Assembly: GCA_050246475.1 (NCBI GenBank)
Contig: JBFWVZ010000001.1
Span: forward strand, 558,001 to 622,000
Source: CADEEL01 sp050246475
Lineage (GTDB): Bacteria; Pseudomonadota; Alphaproteobacteria; Caulobacterales; Aquidulcibacteraceae
Direction: 5' to 3'
DNA length: 64,000 nt
Below the pieces are notes generated by a model. The model was not told the origin of the DNA, did no database searches, and worked only from the letters and a program-made list of their open reading frames with translations. A program made the translations under genes and the position numbers. This document shows positions 43,903 to 52,025 of this stretch, one piece after another; within the stretch, counting starts at the first letter, position 1; every line of letters begins with the position of its first letter.

Positions 43903-44771
43903 GCAGGCGCCGCGGCGGCGGGGGCGGTGCGGTTGGCACGCCAGATGAGCCAGGCGCCCAACGCGATCATCGGCAGCGACAAGAGCATGCCCATCGTGAT
44001 GTGGCCGCGCAGCGCCTCCGGCATGAAGCGATCGGGCTCGCGGGCGACGATCTCGACGAAGCCGCGCGCGGTTCCGTAGCCGATGAGGAAGAGGCCGGTG
44101 GTGAAGCCGGGCTTCTTCAGGGTTTCGAAGCGATGCGTGGCGACGCGCAGAGCGATGAAAAGCACGATGCCTTCGAGGAAGGCCTCGTAGAGTTGGCTGG
44201 GGTGGCGCGGCTCGGGGCCGGCGATGGGAAAGATCATCCCCCAGGGCAAATCGGTGGGGCGTCCCCAAAGCTCCTGGTTCACAAAATTGGCGATGCGGCC
44301 GAAGAAAAGGCCGATGGGCGTGGCTGCGGCCGCCAGATCGGTCACCGACCAGAAGTTCGCCTTGCGCGAATGGGCCATCCACCACATGGCAAGGCCGACG
44401 CCGATCAGCCCGCCGTGGAAGCTCATGCCGCCGTGCCATATGGCCGGTATTTCCAGCGGGTTCGTCCAGATCATGCTCGGCTGATAGAAGAAGACGTAGC
44501 CTAGCCGCCCTCCCAGGATGACCCCGAGCGTCGCCCAGAAGAGCAGATCATCGGAATCGGCGGGCTTCATCGGCGCGCCGGCCGGCGACCAAAGCCGATC
44601 GGTGCGCAGCAGGCTCGTGATGTAGCGCCAACCGAGCAGCAGCCCGGCGATGTAGGCCAAGGCGTACCAGCGCAGCTGGAAGGGGCCGAGCGACCAATCG
44701 CCCAAGGAAAATGGGCCCAAGGACAGGGCAATCGGGTCCAGATTGGGGAATTGGAGTGCGACGTCGAGCAT
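43899..44771 (-). CDS. lgt: Prolipoprotein diacylglyceryl transferase
   Basis: 290 residues with about seven membrane helices. It moves diacylglycerol onto the lipobox Cys of prolipoproteins in the inner membrane. Family signatures: LRWYALAYIAGLLLGWRY near residue 34, the HGG pair in WHGGMSFHGGLIGV near 115, and GRIANFVNQELWGRPTDLPWG near 160-180 with the essential Arg and Asn. Many lipoproteins encoded in this window are its substrates. The stop overlaps the GTG start of the DUF559-MidA gene. Confidence 0.97.
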   Translation of the reverse strand: MLDVALQFPNLDPIALSLGPFSLGDWSLGPFQLRWYALAYIAGLLLGWRYITSLLRTDRLWSPAGAPMKPADSDDLLFWATLGVILGGRLGYVFFYQPSMIWTNPLEIPAIWHGGMSFHGGLIGVGLAMWWMAHSRKANFWSVTDLAAAATPIGLFFGRIANFVNQELWGRPTDLPWGMIFPIAGPEPRHPSQLYEAFLEGIVLFIALRVATHRFETLKKPGFTTGLFLIGYGTARGFVEIVAREPDRFMPEALRGHITMGMLLSLPMIALGAWLIWRANRTAPAAAAPA

Positions 44772-44864
44772 TCTGGGGCGCTTGTCCGGCTAGTGCTTAA
44801 GAGCTGTGGAGGAGCGATTGCCTCCGGGCGCGAGGCTTTCTAGGCATCACCGAGGCAGGCGCAA

Positions 44865-45119
44865 ATGCAATCTCAGAATACGATCCTAGACGATGTGGCG
44901 CGGCTCATGACCGGGGCCATGGGCGTCGCCCAGGGTGTGGGGGCGGAAGCCAAGAGCTTCGTGCGCTCCCAAGCGGACCGTTTCGTGGCGGACATGGATC
45001 TGGTCAGCCGCGAGGAATTCGAGGCGGTCAAGTCGCTCGCGGCGGCGGCCCGGGCAGAAGCCGATGCGCTCAAAGAGCGGATCGAGGCCCTGGAAAGCCG
45101 TTTAATCGAGCGCGGTTAA
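44865..45119 (+). CDS. ubiK: UbiK/BMFP family protein
   Basis: 84 residues, PF04380-type. An amphipathic N-terminal half (LDDVARLMTGAMGVAQGVGAEAKSFVRSQADRFVADMDLVSREEFEAVKSL) and a C-terminal coiled coil (AEADALKERIEALESRLIE). In E. coli, UbiK assists the ubiquinone-synthesis complex; BMFP homologues fuse membranes in vitro. Which holds here is unknown. The gene is divergent from lgt. Confidence 0.88.
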   Translation: MQSQNTILDDVARLMTGAMGVAQGVGAEAKSFVRSQADRFVADMDLVSREEFEAVKSLAAAARAEADALKERIEALESRLIERG

Positions 45120-45249
45120 CCCGCGCGAAAGCAAACCGCCGTCGAATGTGTTTCCGGGGCAGCCGTGTTCGGCCAAGAGGGGCCCCGAGGGACAATCTCG
45201 CGAGCGGCCGCCTGGCCGGCGGCTGAGGCGCCATCAGGAGGGGGCCAAA

Positions 45250-45756
45250 ATGGATCTCTATCTGGACGATGAAATCGATGAGGGCGCCGATCCGCTCGAC
45301 CTCGTGGAGGCGGTGGTCGGGTCGGACGACAGATTCAGCGTCGAGCGGTGCGACGACGGGGACGTGCAATTCTCGCTGACGCGGGCGTGGCCGGAAGCGG
45401 CCGGGCACATTTCCTATCGCGGCGAATTGCCGGCGCTTCTTTTCACGATGGGCTTCGATATGCGCGCGCCCAAGTCGCGGCGCGACGAGGCTTCGAAGCT
45501 CGCGGCGCTCATCAACGAGAATCTATGGCTTGGGCATTTCGATGTGTGGAGCGACGACGGCTCCATCATTTTCCGCCACTCGCTGCCGATGATCGGGCGC
45601 GATGAAATCTCGCCCGGTGAAATTCAAGCGCTGCTCGCGGCCGCGCTCGACGCCGCCGAGCGCTTCCATCCGGCGTTCCAGTTCCTGCTGCAAGCGGGCA
45701 CGACGCCGGAAGAGGCCGCGCAAGCGGCGATGTTCGAGACCGCCGGCGAAGCGTGA
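45250..45756 (+). CDS. YbjN domain-containing protein
   Basis: 168 residues, DUF1790/YbjN-type alpha/beta fold (type III secretion chaperone-like): VEAVVGSDDRFSVERCDDGDVQFSLTRAW, LLFTMGFDM, INENLWLGHFDVWSDDGSIIFRHSLPM and a C-terminal amphipathic helix. The start at 45250 has AGGAGG seven bases ahead. It partners with proC in most alphaproteobacteria; its stop overlaps the proC GTG start. Confidence 0.92.
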   Translation: MDLYLDDEIDEGADPLDLVEAVVGSDDRFSVERCDDGDVQFSLTRAWPEAAGHISYRGELPALLFTMGFDMRAPKSRRDEASKLAALINENLWLGHFDVWSDDGSIIFRHSLPMIGRDEISPGEIQALLAAALDAAERFHPAFQFLLQAGTTPEEAAQAAMFETAGEA

Positions 45757-46574
45757 GCCTGGAAGCGCCCAGCGTCGCTTTGATCGGCGCGGGCGCCATG
45801 GGCGGCGCGCTGGTGAAGGGCTGGGTGGAGGCCGTCCGCAAGGGGGGCGGCCTCACGCTCTTCGTGCTTGAGCCCAATTTCGATCCGAAACTTGAAGCGG
45901 CGCTTGAAGCGGTGGGCGCTGAACTCAATCCGCCCAATCCCGGCGCGGCGGATGTGGTCGTCTTCGCGGTGAAGCCGCAAGCGTTCGCGCAAGCGGCGGA
46001 AGACGCGAAGGGCTTCATGGGCCCCGATACGCTGGTGCTCTCCGTGATGGCGGGCGTGACGATGGCGCAGCTCACGCGCGTGATGGGCGCCGAGCGCGTG
46101 GTGCGGGCGATGCCGAACACGCCGGGGCAAATCGGGCGCGGCGTCACCGCTTATGTCGCGGCGAGCGCGTGCACGACGCAGGACCGCACGCTGGTGGAGC
46201 AATTGCTTTCACCGCTCGGGGCCGTCGAGCCCATTCAAGCCGAACGCTTCATGGATGTGGTGACCGCGGTATCGGGATCGGGGCCGGCGTACGTTTTCCT
46301 GCTCGCTGAGGTGCTCGCGGCGGCTGCTGAGCAGGAGGGCTTGGACAAGGAAGCCGCGGCGCGGCTCGCGACCATGACGGTCGCCGGCGCGGGCGCGCTG
46401 ATGTTGGAGACAGGCGAAGCGCCGTCGACTTTGCGCAAGCAGGTGACAAGCCCGGGCGGCACGACGCAGGCCGCGCTCGATGTGCTGCAATCGGGCGACG
46501 GGCTCGCGCCCGTCGTGCGGCGCGCGGTCGCGGCGGCGGTGGCAAGATCGCGGGAGCTGGGGAAAGAGAGCTAG
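45753..46574 (+). CDS. proC: Pyrroline-5-carboxylate reductase
   Basis: 273 residues. It reduces pyrroline-5-carboxylate to proline with NAD(P)H. Rossmann motif LIGAGAMGGALVKGW near residues 10-24, VVFAVKPQAFAQA near 69, RAMPNTPGQIGRG near 115-127 and the signature VTAVSGSGPAYVFLLAEVL near 168-186 are present. Starts with GTG overlapping the YbjN stop (GTGA). Confidence 0.96.
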   Translation: MSLEAPSVALIGAGAMGGALVKGWVEAVRKGGGLTLFVLEPNFDPKLEAALEAVGAELNPPNPGAADVVVFAVKPQAFAQAAEDAKGFMGPDTLVLSVMAGVTMAQLTRVMGAERVVRAMPNTPGQIGRGVTAYVAASACTTQDRTLVEQLLSPLGAVEPIQAERFMDVVTAVSGSGPAYVFLLAEVLAAAAEQEGLDKEAAARLATMTVAGAGALMLETGEAPSTLRKQVTSPGGTTQAALDVLQSGDGLAPVVRRAVAAAVARSRELGKES

Positions 46575-46636
46575 GGCTCGCCGATCGCTCTGCGCACCAC
46601 CTCCCACGCGCGCCACAGACGAACTACATTGTGGGG

Positions 46637-47245
46637 ATGACAACGCTCGATCCATCGGCGCGCAAGGCGCTGGCGAAGGCCATTCTCGATGTCGGGGCAG
46701 CGAAGCCGTGGCGCGAGATCACGCTCGTGGATTTGGCGAAAGCGGCAAAGCGGCCGGTCTCTGATTTTTATCCCGCGACGCTGGCGGATGCGGCGGAGTG
46801 CGCAGAGGAAGCGTTCGACCGCGCGATGGCGGAGGGCGATCTCGATCCGGCTTCCAGCGTGCGCGACCGGCTCTTCGATCTCATCATGCGACGCTTCGAG
46901 GCGATGGAGCCGCATCGCGCCGCGCTCAAGGCGATGGAGGCGCGCAACGACGCCGACCCCGTGCTGATGGCGGCGGCGCATCAGCGCCATGTGCGCGCGG
47001 CGCGCTGGGCGCTGACGCTCGCGGGGCTCGAAGCGGACGGCATGAGCGGCAATGCGCGCGCGCAGGGGCTCGGCGTCATCATCGGGCAGGCGCGCGCGGC
47101 GTGGCGCGGCGACGACGCAGGCGATTTCGCGAAGACGATGGCGTCGCTCGACAAGAATCTGCGGCGTGCTGAAGAGACGTTCGGGCGCTTCGCGGGCTTT
47201 GAAGGGAAGGCTAAGCCGGCAGCGGCAGACGAAGCGTCGCCCTAA
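46637..47245 (+). CDS. TetR-type regulator
   Basis: 202 residues. The first 50 residues read like a TetR helix-turn-helix (ARKALAKAILDVGAAKPWREITLVDLAKAAKRPVSDFYPATLADAAECAEEAF), and the remainder is an all-helical ligand/dimer domain ending in a Pro/Ala tail. The DNA-recognition helix is less typical than usual, so it could instead be a COQ9-like TetR-fold protein. ATG at 46637 chosen over the GTG at 46631. Its end overlaps the sensor kinase gene tail-to-tail by 35 bases. Confidence 0.8.
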   Translation: MTTLDPSARKALAKAILDVGAAKPWREITLVDLAKAAKRPVSDFYPATLADAAECAEEAFDRAMAEGDLDPASSVRDRLFDLIMRRFEAMEPHRAALKAMEARNDADPVLMAAAHQRHVRAARWALTLAGLEADGMSGNARAQGLGVIIGQARAAWRGDDAGDFAKTMASLDKNLRRAEETFGRFAGFEGKAKPAAADEASP

Positions 47246-48542
47246 GCCCGCCGAGCTCTTCCGATTTCGAGAGCGTGATTTCGCCGCCATGCGCGCGCGC
47301 GACATCGCGTGCGATGGCGAGCCCCAAGCCAACGCCCTTCGCGTTCTTGGTGCGCGTTTCATCCAAGCGGGAGAAGGGGCGGAAGGCGTCTTCATGTTGG
47401 CCTTCGGCGATGCCGGGGCCGTTGTCCTCCACCGAAACCAGCACGGCTTGACCGTCGCGGCGCGCGGCGACGCGGATGTTGTCTCCATGCGCCACCGCAT
47501 TGTCGATCAGGTTGGAGAGCGCCCGCCGCAGCGCGCCGGCGCGGACGGGTGCGATGAGATCGGGCTCGCGCGCCACGGCGATGTCGGCGCCGCCGCGCTT
47601 GGCGGCCGCGGCTGCTTCCTCCGCAATCGCGCCGACATCGGCCTCACCCATTTCCTCCGTCCACTGACCTTTCGAGAAGGCGAGGTATTCGGCGATCGTC
47701 TCCTCCATGTCGGCGAGGTCGCGCTTCGCCGCATCGATTTCGGGTGAGGGCGCCATCATGGCGAATTGAAGCTTCAGGCGTGTGATGGGCGTGCGCAAAT
47801 CGTGCGACACGCCTGCCAGAAGCTGCGTGCGCTGCGCGATGTGGCGTTTGATGCGCTGGCGCATATCGAAGAAGGAAAGCGTGGCGGCGCGCACTTCGCG
47901 GGCGCCGCGGGCTTTGTAGAGCTTGTCGTTGTCATCGCCGCCGCGCCCGAAGCGGCTCATCGCGGCGGAGAGCTGCTCGATCGGGCGCACCTGATTGCGG
48001 ATGAAGATGATGGAGACGATGCAGAGGAACATCGTCGCACCGAAAATCCAGGCGGCGAAGAGCGGGCCGGAGCGCGCCTGCACACGATCCCTGTAGGCGA
48101 GGACGTTCAGCACGCCCTCGCGCGTCGGGGCGCGGATGCGGACTTGGTTTCCGGGACAGGTTGAATCGTACCAGACGTCGCGCGCCAGATCCTCCGCGAG
48201 CGAGCGCGTCAGATAGCGATCGAGGATCGAGCCGACAGACCGGCAGCGCGGCTGCTCGAGCGCGGCGCCGGGCTCCAACGTGATGTCGAGCCGCAGCGGC
48301 GAGCGCGCCATGCGCTGAAGATCGGCGAAGGTCTCGGGGGTGGGGTTGCGTTCATAGAGCTGGATGATGAGCGCGACGTCGGCGGCGACGGCCTGGCTCA
48401 TGCGCTTGGAGGTCGCTTGCCAGTGATCGTCCAGAAAGACGAGCGTGATGATGAGCTGCAGCACCGCGGCCGGGACCACGATGATGAGCAGCGTGCGCCA
48501 ATAGAGGCCTTTGGGCAGGATATCGCGGAGGCGGCGGGCCAT
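47211..48542 (-). CDS. Sensor histidine kinase, EnvZ-like
   Basis: 443 residues. Helix 1 (WRTLLIIVVPAAVLQLIITLVFL), a ~120-residue periplasmic domain with two Cys (RC near 100, CP near 129), helix 2 (LFAAWIFGATMFLCIVSIIFI), HAMP, then the H-box GVSHDLRTPITRLK with His247, the N-box LIDNAV, and G-boxes DNGPGIA and GVGLGLAI. It should autophosphorylate and pass phosphate to an OmpR-type regulator, which is not next to it. The start at 48542 lacks a clear Shine-Dalgarno; a longer start at 48596 is possible. Confidence 0.94.
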   Translation of the reverse strand: MARRLRDILPKGLYWRTLLIIVVPAAVLQLIITLVFLDDHWQATSKRMSQAVAADVALIIQLYERNPTPETFADLQRMARSPLRLDITLEPGAALEQPRCRSVGSILDRYLTRSLAEDLARDVWYDSTCPGNQVRIRAPTREGVLNVLAYRDRVQARSGPLFAAWIFGATMFLCIVSIIFIRNQVRPIEQLSAAMSRFGRGGDDNDKLYKARGAREVRAATLSFFDMRQRIKRHIAQRTQLLAGVSHDLRTPITRLKLQFAMMAPSPEIDAAKRDLADMEETIAEYLAFSKGQWTEEMGEADVGAIAEEAAAAAKRGGADIAVAREPDLIAPVRAGALRRALSNLIDNAVAHGDNIRVAARRDGQAVLVSVEDNGPGIAEGQHEDAFRPFSRLDETRTKNAKGVGLGLAIARDVARAHGGEITLSKSEELGGLRATLRLPLPA

Positions 48543-48647
48543 TTGGAGTCGGCGGCTTCTAGCACGCGGAACGCGACGGGCGGCGTGTTTTCGCACTAGA
48601 GGCGTGAGGGTGGTTGCGTTAGGGTTGCAGAAAAAGAGGGGGGTCTC

Positions 48648-49334
48648 GTGAGGGCTTTGATCGGGGCGTTCTGCGTCCTTCTAATCGCTGCGTGCACGTC
48701 AACGTCGCCGCGGACGTTTTCGGGCACTTCACCGCCGCCGCCCGCGAACTCCGTGATCCTGGTGGTCGAACCGGACGTCAACCTCGCCGTGCTGACCACC
48801 GCGGGGCTTCAGGAGCCGCGCGCGGATTGGTCCGAAGCGGCGCAGACGAATTTGGCGGCGGCTTTTGAGGCCAGTCTGAACGCCGAAGGACATTCACCGC
48901 GGGCGGTCAATCCCGACGCGTTCGAAGGGCGCGCGGATCAATTAATTCGTCTGCACGAAGCGGTCGGCGCTTCAATCCTGCAGTTTAATTACGGGCCGCA
49001 AACGCTGCCGACGCACCCGCGCGATCAGTTCGCGTGGACGTTAGGCCCAGGCACGCGTGTGATCGAAGAGTCGATGCAGGCGCGCTATGCGCTCTTTGTC
49101 ACGGCGCGCGGCTCCTATGCGAGCGGCGGGCGGATGGCCGCGATGATCGGGCTTGCGATTCTGGGCGTCGGCATTCCGCTCGGGGGGCAGCAGATGTTTG
49201 CCTCATTGGTCGACCTGCAGACGGGCGATGTCATCTGGTTCAACGTGGCGACTGCTTCGCCCAACGCCGACATGCGGACGCCGGAAGGCGCGCGCATGCT
49301 GGTCGCCGATCTGATGGAGGAAAGCCCGCTTTGA
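48648..49334 (+). CDS. Lipoprotein of unknown function
   Basis: 228 residues with lipobox LIAAC after a short signal (start GTG 48648 behind a G-run). The mature part has strands like NSVILVVEPDVNLAVLTT and GTRVIEESMQARYALFVTARGSYAS, a hydrophobic segment (MAAMIGLAILGVGIPLGG) and a LVDLQTGDVIWFNVATAS strand typical of lipoproteins with a peptidase-linked envelope role. Stop and the M48 start overlap by one base. Confidence 0.87.
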   Translation: MRALIGAFCVLLIAACTSTSPRTFSGTSPPPPANSVILVVEPDVNLAVLTTAGLQEPRADWSEAAQTNLAAAFEASLNAEGHSPRAVNPDAFEGRADQLIRLHEAVGASILQFNYGPQTLPTHPRDQFAWTLGPGTRVIEESMQARYALFVTARGSYASGGRMAAMIGLAILGVGIPLGGQQMFASLVDLQTGDVIWFNVATASPNADMRTPEGARMLVADLMEESPL

Positions 49335-50539
49335 TGCGACGACTGCTCGCCATCGCGGCGGCGGCAGCGCTCGCTTTCACGCCGTCCCTCGCGGCGGCGC
49401 AGCGCGCGCGGCCCGCGCCGGAAACGGCGGAAGGCGGGCTGTGGCGCGCGGCCGACGAGGTCGAGCGCGACGCCCGCCGTTCGGGCGAACGAATCAATGA
49501 TCCGGCGCTCGAAGCTTACGTACGCGAGGTGATGTGCCGGGTCGCAAGCGAGAGCTGCGACGATATCCGGCTCTATCTCATGCAGCGGCCGTTCTTCAAT
49601 GCATCGATGGCGCCCAACGGGTATTCGGAGGTGTGGTCGGGGATGTTGCTTCGCATCGAGGATGAAGCGCAACTCGCTTTCGTTCTCGGCCACGAAACGG
49701 TCCACTATACAGAGCGGCACTCGCTCGCCGCTCAAACAGCGATCCGAAACCGCGCGAATGCAGCGCTTGCGTTGAGCGTTGGGCTTGCGGTTGCGGGGGC
49801 GGCGGCGGCTGTCAACAATCCCTATTCCGCGCAGTCGATCATGGACCTGACAGGGAGCCTCGTCGACATCGTGTACCTTGCATCGATCGCGTCCTTCTTC
49901 GCCTATACGCGAGAAAGCGAGGAGGAAGCGGATGCGCTTGGCCATCAGCGTGCGGTTGCGGCCGGATATGATGGAGCCGCGGGCGCGGGGATATGGGAGA
50001 GCCTGATTGACGAGACAGCGCACTCCGACTTCGAGCGCACGCGCCGGCGCGAAGCGCGCGCCAACATCTTTGCAACGCATCCGCTTTCGCGCGACCGCGT
50101 CGAGGCGCTGAGGGCGCGTGCGCAGACCGCGCAGCAAGTTGGCGACCGCGGGCGCGAGCGCTATAGGGCGGCCATCCGTCCGCATCTCGATGCATGGCTG
50201 CGGGACGAGCTGCGGCGGCGCGACTATGGACAAACACTGACCTTGCTGGCGCGCCTCGAAGCGGGCGGCGATGCGGGTGTTGCGTCATTCTATCGGGGGG
50301 AAGTCTATCGGCTGCGGCGGGGCGAAGGCGACATGGCGCTGGCGCAGGGCGCCTACGAAACCGCGATCACGCAGAGCGATGCGCCGCCGGCGGCTTATCG
50401 CCAGCTCGGTGAGTTGTACGTGCGCCAAAACCGCAGCGAAGAAGCCGCAGCGCTGCTGCAAACCTATCTCGACCGCGCGCCGGAGGCTCAAGACCGCGCG
50501 CTCGTCGAGCGCCAAGTCAGAACAATAAGGGGGGAATGA
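49334..50539 (+). CDS. Periplasmic M48 metallopeptidase with TPR tail
   Basis: 401 residues, signal peptide (MRRLLAIAAAAALAFTPSLAAA). The zinc motif is HETVH (His120, Glu121, His124) in AFVLGHETVHYTERHS, with the third ligand Glu in the following RESEEEADALGHQRA segment, as in BepA/YfgC-like M48 proteases that check outer-membrane protein assembly. The C-terminal part from about 290 has TPR-like repeats (TLLARLEAGGDAGVASFYRGEVY, YRQLGELYVRQNRSEEAAALLQTYL). Middle gene of a three-gene operon with two lipoprotein genes, all overlapping. Confidence 0.93.
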   Translation: MRRLLAIAAAAALAFTPSLAAAQRARPAPETAEGGLWRAADEVERDARRSGERINDPALEAYVREVMCRVASESCDDIRLYLMQRPFFNASMAPNGYSEVWSGMLLRIEDEAQLAFVLGHETVHYTERHSLAAQTAIRNRANAALALSVGLAVAGAAAAVNNPYSAQSIMDLTGSLVDIVYLASIASFFAYTRESEEEADALGHQRAVAAGYDGAAGAGIWESLIDETAHSDFERTRRREARANIFATHPLSRDRVEALRARAQTAQQVGDRGRERYRAAIRPHLDAWLRDELRRRDYGQTLTLLARLEAGGDAGVASFYRGEVYRLRRGEGDMALAQGAYETAITQSDAPPAAYRQLGELYVRQNRSEEAAALLQTYLDRAPEAQDRALVERQVRTIRGE

Positions 50540-51126
50540 TGGGCCGCATCTCACAAACGGCTTTGCTGGCGGGCGCTGCACTCGCCGCCAGCTGCGCGCC
50601 GCAAGCTCGCCTCGTGCAGGGGTCTCTCGACGCGGGCGAAGGCTATCGCGTGCAGCTTGGACGAACATGGTCCGACGTGACGCCGATCATGGTCGACCGC
50701 ACGCGAAACGTGCGGGTGCTCTCCGTCGATGGGCCGCACCTCAACCGCCTTTATCTCGCGGGCGCCGTGCGCGCGGGCGATCCGATCGTGCGCGCGATGC
50801 GCCGCGAGCAGCCGACGCCGGTGTTTCGCGCGGACATGACGGATACGGAGCTTGTCGAGTTCGTCACCGACAGCATCGCCGCGCTGGGCTATCAGCGTCC
50901 CGAGGCGACCAATCTGCGGCCGGGCACATTGGCCGGCGTCGAAGGCGTCCGCTTCGAAGTAACAACGCAGACACCCGAAGGCCTTGCGTACGACGGCACG
51001 TCGCTTGTCGCGCGGCAAGGCGAGTCGCTGCACCTCATGCTCTATCTCGCGCCGCGCGAGCACTATTATGGAACGCTCGCGCAAGAGGTGGAGACGATTT
51101 TCGCGAGCGCCGCGCTCAGCGAGTAA
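50536..51126 (+). CDS. Lipoprotein-like hypothetical protein
   Basis: 196 residues. The N-terminus MMGRISQTALLAGAALAASC fits a lipoprotein signal with lipobox AASC, though the hydrophobic stretch is short. The body is alpha/beta (DVTPIMVDRTRNVRVLSVDGPHLNRLYLAGAV, TELVEFVTDSIAALGYQRPEATNLR). No family recognised. The ATG overlaps the M48 stop, behind GGGGGA. Confidence 0.85.
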   Translation: MMGRISQTALLAGAALAASCAPQARLVQGSLDAGEGYRVQLGRTWSDVTPIMVDRTRNVRVLSVDGPHLNRLYLAGAVRAGDPIVRAMRREQPTPVFRADMTDTELVEFVTDSIAALGYQRPEATNLRPGTLAGVEGVRFEVTTQTPEGLAYDGTSLVARQGESLHLMLYLAPREHYYGTLAQEVETIFASAALSE

Positions 51127-51933
51127 CTAATCCGCGCTCAGCGCCTCGGCGATGCGGAGGACATCTTCGAACGCTTGGCTTTGCGGGTGGCGGAGCGGCA
51201 GCGGCGTTTGGGCGCGGATGGCGTCGCGCACGCAGGGATCGCGTGTGACGACGCCGGCGAGGAGCGGGCGGTAGCCCAGGTATTTCTGGCAGACGGCTGC
51301 GAAGTGCTCGAACGCCTTTCTGCCATTCATGCGATTGTCCGCCATGTTGACGACGACGTGGGGCGTGGCGGCGTAGCCTTGCAGCTTCAATACTTTGGCG
51401 AGCGCGTAGGCGTCCGTCAGCGAGGGCGGCTCTTCGGTGATGACGAGCACGAGCTTATCGGCGCTGCGCGCAAAGGCTTGCACGTTTGGATCGACGCCGG
51501 CGGAGAGATCCATGAGGATGCGATCATAGCGCGGCGCGAGCGTGCGGATGCCAGCGCCGATGCGCGCGGTTTCCTCCAGCTTCATCGCGGCGAGCGCGCC
51601 GGAGCCGGAGTGGCCCGCGACCAGATCGAAGCCGCCGCCGCGGCCGGGACCGCCCAAGACCGGCGTCACTGCCGCTTCAAGATCGATCCAGCCTTTGACG
51701 ACGGAGTGCACGTCCGCGCTCGGGCGCACGCCCAATTGGATGTCGATGTTGGCGAGGCCCACATCGCAATCCACCAAGAGTGTGCGGCGGTTAGCGCGGC
51801 CCCACGCGCACGCGAGCGAAATGGAGAGCCATGTTTTGCCGACGCCGCCCTTGCCGGATGCGACCGCGATCACCGGCGCGGGATTGACGCGCGGCGCGGG
51901 CGGAGAGCGGGCGGCTTGCTGGTTCGGCGGCAT
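51127..51933 (-). CDS. FlhG/MinD-like ATPase
   Basis: 268 residues of the MinD/ParA SIMIBI family. The deviant Walker A is ASGKGGVGKTWL at residues 25-36, followed by LLVDCDVGLANIDIQLG and DRILMDLSAGVDPNVQAFARSAD near 140. FlhG/FleN is the branch that controls flagellum number and position, and its place directly downstream of flhA supports that, but no FlhF gene is next to it, so other members of the family are possible. Convergent with the lipoprotein gene, with stops touching. Confidence 0.85.
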   Translation of the reverse strand: MPPNQQAARSPPAPRVNPAPVIAVASGKGGVGKTWLSISLACAWGRANRRTLLVDCDVGLANIDIQLGVRPSADVHSVVKGWIDLEAAVTPVLGGPGRGGGFDLVAGHSGSGALAAMKLEETARIGAGIRTLAPRYDRILMDLSAGVDPNVQAFARSADKLVLVITEEPPSLTDAYALAKVLKLQGYAATPHVVVNMADNRMNGRKAFEHFAAVCQKYLGYRPLLAGVVTRDPCVRDAIRAQTPLPLRHPQSQAFEDVLRIAEALSAD

Positions 51934-52025
51934 AAGCGCGATCCATCGCCCGCGCGTTGCGGGCGTTTCGCGACAGGATCGCGTGAGAGTCTTGATCGCG
52001 CGTTAAGAAATTGCCGCGCTCTGGG

